Positions 6,015-11,017 of a stretch of DNA of 11,017 nt are shown here, piece after piece. Position 1 is the stretch's first letter. Each line of letters begins with the position of its first letter. The stretch comes from Euperipatoides rowelli (taxonomy: Eukaryota > Onychophora > Udeonychophora > Euonychophora > Peripatopsidae), in NCBI GenBank assembly GCA_003024985.2, contig PXIH01S0016417.1. One strand, written 5' to 3'. The notes beneath the pieces are model-generated. The model was not told the DNA's origin, did no database searches, and worked only from the letters and a program-made list of their open reading frames with translations. A program made the translations under genes and the position numbers.

Positions 6015-9000
6015 TTAAAAGCGTAATCTGTAATGCCCATAGATGAGACACATAATACCATTCTCTAGAATATATTTCTTATCTTCTAGAGGACAAAGGA
6101 TTTTTTACAATTTTTATAAGTGAAGACTTCATGTCTATTCGATTTTATAGTTACTATATTTTGGTAGTTAACAATACCATTGGATAGACATTATTTGAAA
6201 TTTTTGAATGTGATTTTATTTTTTAACACATATTTTGTGGTACCTTTAATTCTTTTAGTGATAGTGTCTGCTACTTTATTGACATACATTTTACTCCTTA
6301 ATCTGATGAACTCTATAATGATTTCCCCTTTATTCTCATCCTTCATGAGTCCTAGAGCTAATTGATTCAATCAAGGGTAATGCCATATGGATTATTTAGT
6401 GGGTAATTTGAAGTATCAAAGTGTATACTTAATTAAGGATCGGTCACATCATGATACATATCATTTGTATGTATTTGATACTGGAATGAATCTGTATCAT
6501 GATAGAGGACCTTTAGTTTACTTTGATACTTAGGTACCATTACAGTATAATGAACATCATAGACTTTGAACTTACTCAAGTCTAAGATTGCCATTCCAAC
6601 ATAAATGGGTTTATTAAAAATATTATTTCTTTATAAATATGTACAGCAGCCAAATTTTCAGAAAAAATAGTAGTTGATTTAAAGCTGGCTTTAGAATTTT
6701 GTTTTCTAATGTTCTCTAATGACCCACACAAGACTATATTTTGATGGTTACATACAGATTCCATCGTCTTTCCAAAGACAGAATTGTTCATTAATTTATA
6801 TTAATCTCTTCCAAAATTCTCAGTAGCATCCTCTCTTAGTTTGGTGTTGAGATATTTATAAGATTTCAACCAGGGTTGATGGGAAACTAACACATTGATA
6901 TACTTTATTAAGTACAAGACCAAGCTTTAAATATAACTGAAGTGTTCTATAATACACCACATACTTCCTTGTGAGCAATTTTTTAACCCGGCAATGTCTA
7001 TACTGCTCACCTAAATATGGTGATACCCATTTCTAATCCACTAGTTCACTAAATGGAGCTAGTAGGAACTCATTGTGGAGATCATGTAGATTATCGGGGT
7101 AATCTAAATCCACCTCTGAGATGTAACTGTATATGCATTTTTAGGGTGGTTCAAAAAATGTAAAGTCATGATCTCATCATCACTTAACCACTTGAAATAT
7201 TCACTGGGAAGACCTGGACCATCATACAAGTTATTTAAATCGAAATAGAGTAAATAACATATATCCTGGTCACTGTCATAGTCGGCCATGTAAGGGTTGT
7301 TTGCCTTTGCATAGCAATGAGATACATGGGATATGACAGCATATATCCCACATTTGATGAACATGATACACAATTTTAGTATACTTTAACATACTGCTCC
7401 AAGATAATCATGGAGAGGTAAAGAAGTGTGTGGGTTCGAGTTTGTAATGCTTTTTGCAGGAAAATTGAAACTGCTCAAAAATGTCTGCCAAAATTAAAAA
7501 AAATCACACTTCAAATACAAATAATTATAATCACCTAATGTCCGTAGATGAAATTTATCTCAGAGATTAAGTGCATGATGATATTCTGTATTTGAAATAT
7601 ATGCATTAGATAAATCAGAATAAAATTTATCTTGAGGTGGTAACTGTCATTCCAGATACTGATCCATATGTTTGATATACAGGTACTGAAATACTCCCTT
7701 TCTTAAACTAAGGCTATGTGTAGCCTTCTCAGGGAAATATCGTTTGTGATGCTGAATTGTTCCGGTTCTAATCTTTCAGCTAAGCTAGCTAAGCTGGAAG
7801 ATAGAAACCAGTAACTATCCAAGAATCACAAAAATACTTTTTTACAATCATCGCATATCATTACTTTACTTAATGAAATGTAGGTTTCTTCCATTTGAGA
7901 GATCACTGATAGTTCTCCAGGATACTTAGGTAGTGTTAAAGATTTAATGAAAAGATGGACATCATATTTGGAATAGTTATGGAAAATAACAGGGATGTAT
8001 TTTGGTTGCTTAAATCGGAGGTTACAATTATTACAAAGAAGGTCCCAATACCACCCTGAGATATGATCATGATCTCCAACTTTATAATTTGTTAGATCAA
8101 ACTAATGTTTATATAGGAAATAATGAGTTGCATTGTCAAATTTTGCCTGCTGTTCATCGGTTATTTTCATACATACAATTTTTTCATATACTAAGAGTAT
8201 ATATGCTTTGCATCTTTATAGAGATTATCAATAAAATGCTCATGTGCATTTTCACCACTGTATTGAACTAATTTTTTATTTAAACCTAAGATCATTTTTA
8301 AATTCATCTTTATCTCTATACATATTTTTAATATAATAGGCATAATATGTAGGGATATGTTTATGGAGAATATTGGGAACTGTGGATTTCTCAAGCAGGC
8401 ATTCGAAATCTGTATAAATGACAAAGGGAACCTTATGACAATGTTCATGCTCTTTAAATTTAAGTACATTATGATCATGATTTGGAAGCATTATATTTTT
8501 TAAATAATACAATTAGTGTTTATCTAATAAATCCTGCCGCCCATAGTGCACCAAACAATTACGACAAAATATTTGTGTGCTTTTTTTTTTAGTGACTTGG
8601 GATTTCAAAAGCCTGCTTAAGTATTTAATACAAACATAATGTGATTTTTAATTTCTTATGAATAATACATCCACAGACCTAGGATAAACAATAACATTGA
8701 TGGAAATCATATTTTGTTTTTTCAAATTTAGGAATATCCATCAATGCTACTGGGAAAGGAATATCTTTAAATTTAAAGTTTCCAAAATAATCTTTATAAT
8801 GGTATAAATTCTCCTGGGGGTTAGGGATATTCATATGGAGGAGTCCTGCTAATACACTACAAGCAAAACATTTTTCATTGTCTGGGTTTATTATATTATT
8901 ACAAGCTTTTTTATTTTTAATATACTGTGGCAAATCAATATAAGATGAACCTTTAAAATATCACACATGTTCAGGCAAAACTCGAGAAATAAGATCGATA

Positions 9001-9712
9001 ATAACACCCAGCCTGAACCTTTGTGGGTGAGATCATTGATCTCTTTCAGGAGAGATGCGAACAAGGACTCTAATATCTGATGTAAAGATATACCCTTAGT
9101 AATTAAAATGTTTTTAGTTTTAAACACTAATGTACGGTTATCCGCACCTCTTTTAAATATGCAATGTAATCTTAAGAGCATCATGATCATTTAAAGCTTG
9201 AATCATTTTACTCTTAAGGTGACATTTAGTTTTTTCAAAAACATTTTTACATCTTTAATACATTTTGAGGGAGGTAACCTCCAAGTTTGTAAACAGCACT
9301 GTAAGGCTATCTCTACTTGGAATGGTTTGACTCCATCATCATCATTTGAATTATCCAAACCATTTGAGTTTAGTGGCTCATCATCGAATTCAACATCATA
9401 ATTATTATTTGGTATATTTTTAATCTCATCTTCATCCTTCAAGCCATCATCATCTTCACTATCACTATCAACGTAAATATGATATTGAGGAGGGGGTATA
9501 CCACTATGCTCTGGGGAATAAGGATGAGAAGGACCGGGTTGTGATGAAAAAGCTCTCGGTCAAGTACCCTTTACTTGATGGGGAGGAGATACCAGAGATG
9601 GTGGACGATCTGATGAATCTTCTTCCATCTGCGATATCTCCGATTTATCAGTTAGGGCATAGTCAACCAAATGTTTTTCACAATAGGTGAATCTAGTGAT
9701 ATACCCCAACAT
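6015..9712 (-). pseudogene. Protein-primed family B DNA polymerase (Polinton POLB), broken
   Basis: Replicates the linear element using a protein primer. The likely start is ATG 9712 (MLGYITRFTYCEKHLVDYAL), with a later ATG at 9628. After a Pro/Ser-rich and acidic low-complexity stretch (about 9630-9390) the conserved N-terminal blocks appear: ALQCCLQTW near 9330 and NPDNEKCFACSVLAG near 8890. A CxxC finger, FCRNCL...LLDKH (8569-8522), precedes Exo I, YTDFECL (8416-8399). DHDH with a CNNC-type pair is near 8060, Exo II FHNYSKYD at 7984-7961, and FLDSYWFLSSSLASL near 7825-7780. Motif A YFDLNNLYDG is at 7247-7218, motif B KLMNNSVFGKTMES at 6797-6756, motif C YHDTDS at 6504-6487. Thumb sequence ENKGEIIIEF and KYVLKNKITFKNF leads to GHYRL and the TAA at 6015-6017. 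Nearly all catalytic motifs survive, but more than ten frameshifts and stops break the ~1200-codon gene. Confidence 0.93.
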
Positions 9713-9785
9713 TTATGTTTTAAAACATGAGCTGGCTTTGTAATATTAAGCTTAAAATTAGGCTTAATAGAGGCCTAACACTATT

Positions 9786-9959
9786 TTAGAGAGTAGGATG
9801 TGATGAAAAAACACTATTATGAAAATTATGTGAAGGAGAAGGTTCAACACTATGATTGGGTTGTGGTGAAAAGGTCTTCAGTTGATCACTGCCTACCTGG
9901 TGGGAAGGAGATACTAGAGATGGGGTAAGATCCGATAAATGGACAGGGGTTGTAGCAAG
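9786..9959 (-). pseudogene. Duplicated Pro/Ser-rich tail segment of the polymerase N-terminus
   Basis: An open stretch of 57 codons with DLTPSLVSPSHQVGSDQL and FSPQPNHSVEPSPSHNFHN, ending at TAA 9786-9788. The DNA at 9859-9940 aligns without gaps to 9537-9618 (offset 322, roughly three quarters identical by eye), which encodes SLVSPPHQ and FSSQPGPSHP in the polymerase N-terminus. It is thus either a diverged direct duplication or a true repeat within a longer N-terminal region whose reading frame is now broken. The segment is low-complexity and probably disordered in the protein. I see no enzyme motif in it. Confidence 0.55.
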
Positions 9960-10258
9960 AAGGAAAAATAATTAAGTGACTACAGAAATATCCAAATGGA
10001 TTCTAAAGGACAGAAAATGATGCAAAGGCCCTATGTCAGATGGAAGGAAATAAAAAATTTTGCTGGATACGTTTGTAAATAAATTGCTGAAGATAAAAAT
10101 TTGTGGAGAAATCTTAGAGTCCTTTATCCAGCATGGCAGGTTCAGGGAAGGAGCATCAGGGCATGTGTCCACCCCTGTCGTGTTTTGAGAAAATTAGTAC
10201 ACTGACAATCATTTCATTTAATATAATTCATTTATATTTCATTTCTTTTATCTAACTA
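9960..10258. other. Unassigned stretch upstream of the polymerase
   Basis: A 66-codon open frame on the minus strand (10172-9972) shares the frame of the Pro/Ser-rich segment at 9959 and is separated from it by one TAA. Its translation (MDTCPDAPSLNLPCWI at the start) matches nothing I know. It could be older N-terminal coding sequence, another repeat or host DNA. From 10190 on it is plain AT-rich sequence. Confidence 0.35.
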
Positions 10259-10400
10259 TAATAAAAGGCCAGTTTGGTCATCATGTTTGTTAAGCTGTTC
10301 GGCCATTATCGGCGAGCCGATGACACCCAAAGATGTTTTTGCTCTATTTTCTGTCCATAGATGTCGCTGTATCCAACATTTTTGACCGGCTTTTAAACTA
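10259..10400. other. GC-richer island with perfect short palindrome
   Basis: A block of more balanced composition between AT-rich flanks. It contains ATCGGCGAGCCGAT (10308-10321), a 6-base inverted repeat with a 2-base centre, and AGATGTCGCTGTATCC downstream. There is no open frame of note. It could be part of a dispersed host repeat or a regulatory region; the sequence does not decide. Confidence 0.35.
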
Positions 10401-11017
10401 GTATTAACATAATGACATACTCTATTAGTCTAATTTAATGACTCAAATATATGTTGTATAGTATATTACTTATTAGTCATTTTAAAATTTTAAGTTATTA
10501 AAAATTGTAATTTTATAATTAAAAGACTAATTTATTATTTTTTGTTTATAATAAAATCCATTCATTGTTTTCAAATTCATAAGCGGCTTTTATACTTTCA
10601 AGAAAATCCGTTATTCAATTAGACTTTTTTGTTTTGTATTCTATGCTTTGTTTTTAAATTTGTTAGAAACCAGAAAAATCTATCTGAAATTCAGAGAAGT
10701 TGTCCCACCATTGTTTTAGAAGGAGTATGGAGGCCAATATATCTAATTAAACATGCTATTTACAAACTGTCTTTAAGCCAGGCACACACTAGGAGAAAAA
10801 AAACTTTGTAGTTTTCATATTTGGCAGTTTTTTAACCCTTTCCACTCCAATTGAAAATTGTCTTGTTTACATTCTTTTAAATCCCCTATTTTAATTTTTT
10901 GTTTTTTTTTAAAAATCATTTGGAAAGATTAAAAACAAATATATTTTAGTCCCTTTGAACATAAATGTTATTAATTTAAAGCATTTTTGAGGCTAACAAT
11001 GATTGTTGAATTGAGAA
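10401..11017. other. AT-rich sequence, nothing recognised
   Basis: Rich in A/T runs and lacking conserved open frames. The 60-codon frame on the plus strand at 10629-10811 has no recognisable motif and is taken as chance. No repeats of the left arrays are seen here. Confidence 0.5.

Larger units (their letters stand above)
2020..9959. mobile_element. Degraded Polinton/Maverick (adintovirus-like) element, incomplete
   Basis: The stretch holds a capsid fragment and protease on the plus strand, and an ATPase, two small proteins and a protein-primed DNA polymerase on the minus strand. This gene set is known from Polintons/Mavericks, which are large virus-like DNA transposons of eukaryotes. The assignment rests on motifs read directly from the translated frames: YHDTDS and DLNNLY in the polymerase, Walker A/B in the ATPase, and His-Asp-Cys in the protease. 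I did not find a retrovirus-type integrase, terminal inverted repeats or a target-site duplication, so the outer limits are those of the recognisable genes, not of the original element. A 0.55 kb repeat array and ~0.4 kb of unexplained sequence interrupt it. All genes are disrupted. A rearranged fossil is the most likely reading. Confidence 0.85.

Noticed and set aside
7433-7440. GGTTCGAG resembling a tRNA B box
   Set aside because: It lies within degraded polymerase sequence, has no A box or cloverleaf around it, and is explained by the coding remains.
7770-7802. Near-palindrome AGCTAAGCTAGCTAAGCT
   Set aside because: It encodes the conserved FLSSSLASLAE block of the polymerase; the symmetry is imperfect and probably due to the Ser/Leu/Ala codons.
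10629-10811. Plus-strand open frame of 60 codons near the right end
   Set aside because: No motif, AT-driven composition, and no neighbouring coding signal; chance frame.
1-11017. Prokaryotic operon or phage origin, suggested by tight gene spacing and phage-like polymerase
   Set aside because: The gene set and the polymerase/capsid variants are those of animal Polintons, and the surrounding AT-rich satellites and poly(A) signals point to a eukaryotic genome.

Overview
The window looks like an AT-rich invertebrate animal genome carrying a decayed Polinton/Maverick (adintovirus-like) element. Five neighbouring reading frames belong to that class or sit where its genes would: a protein-primed family B DNA polymerase, a FtsK/HerA-type packaging ATPase, an adenain-like cysteine protease, a jelly-roll capsid protein of the kind annotated in invertebrates as F54H12.2-like, and two small unassigned proteins. 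Every recognisable gene is broken by frameshifts or stops, so this is a fossil or non-functional copy. The host is not identified. A motif at 5917-5933 (AGGAGTTACCTCCCTT) resembles one I associate with mollusc repeats, which is only a weak hint.

Layout. 1-2018 is tandem-repeat DNA: a ~52 bp minisatellite, then five copies of a ~93 bp unit mixed with more 52 bp-like units. Right at the end of the repeats, at about 2020, homology to the capsid protein begins, and only its C-terminal part is present (2020-2617, +). Five bases later the protease starts (2623-3090, +). Facing it on the minus strand are the packaging ATPase (4720-4115), a small basic/hydrophobic protein (4095-3772) and an unrecognised protein (3769-3297), with gaps of 19 and 2 bases. 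The two convergent gene groups meet at 3090-3297, where each strand has an AATAAA. 4721-5215 is unexplained. 5235-5780 is a second repeat array related to the first and made of hairpin units (AAAGCTAG...CTAGCTTT). 5805-5898 can fold into a Y-shaped three-stem structure. 6015-9712 (-) is the DNA polymerase with its zinc-binding, exonuclease and A/B/C motifs in order; a duplicated copy of its Pro/Ser-rich N-terminal tail lies just upstream (9786-9959). 9960-11017 holds no recognisable gene.

How the genes would have worked together: the polymerase copies the linear element from a protein primer, the capsid protein forms the shell, the protease matures virion proteins, and the ATPase pumps DNA into the capsid. 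No retrovirus-like integrase, second capsid protein or terminal inverted repeat was recognised, so the element is truncated, rearranged or continues outside the window. The points most worth following are the repeat arrays that bracket the virion gene block, the hairpin whose stem sequence changed on both sides between arrays, the Y-fold at 5805-5898, and the unassigned small proteins.
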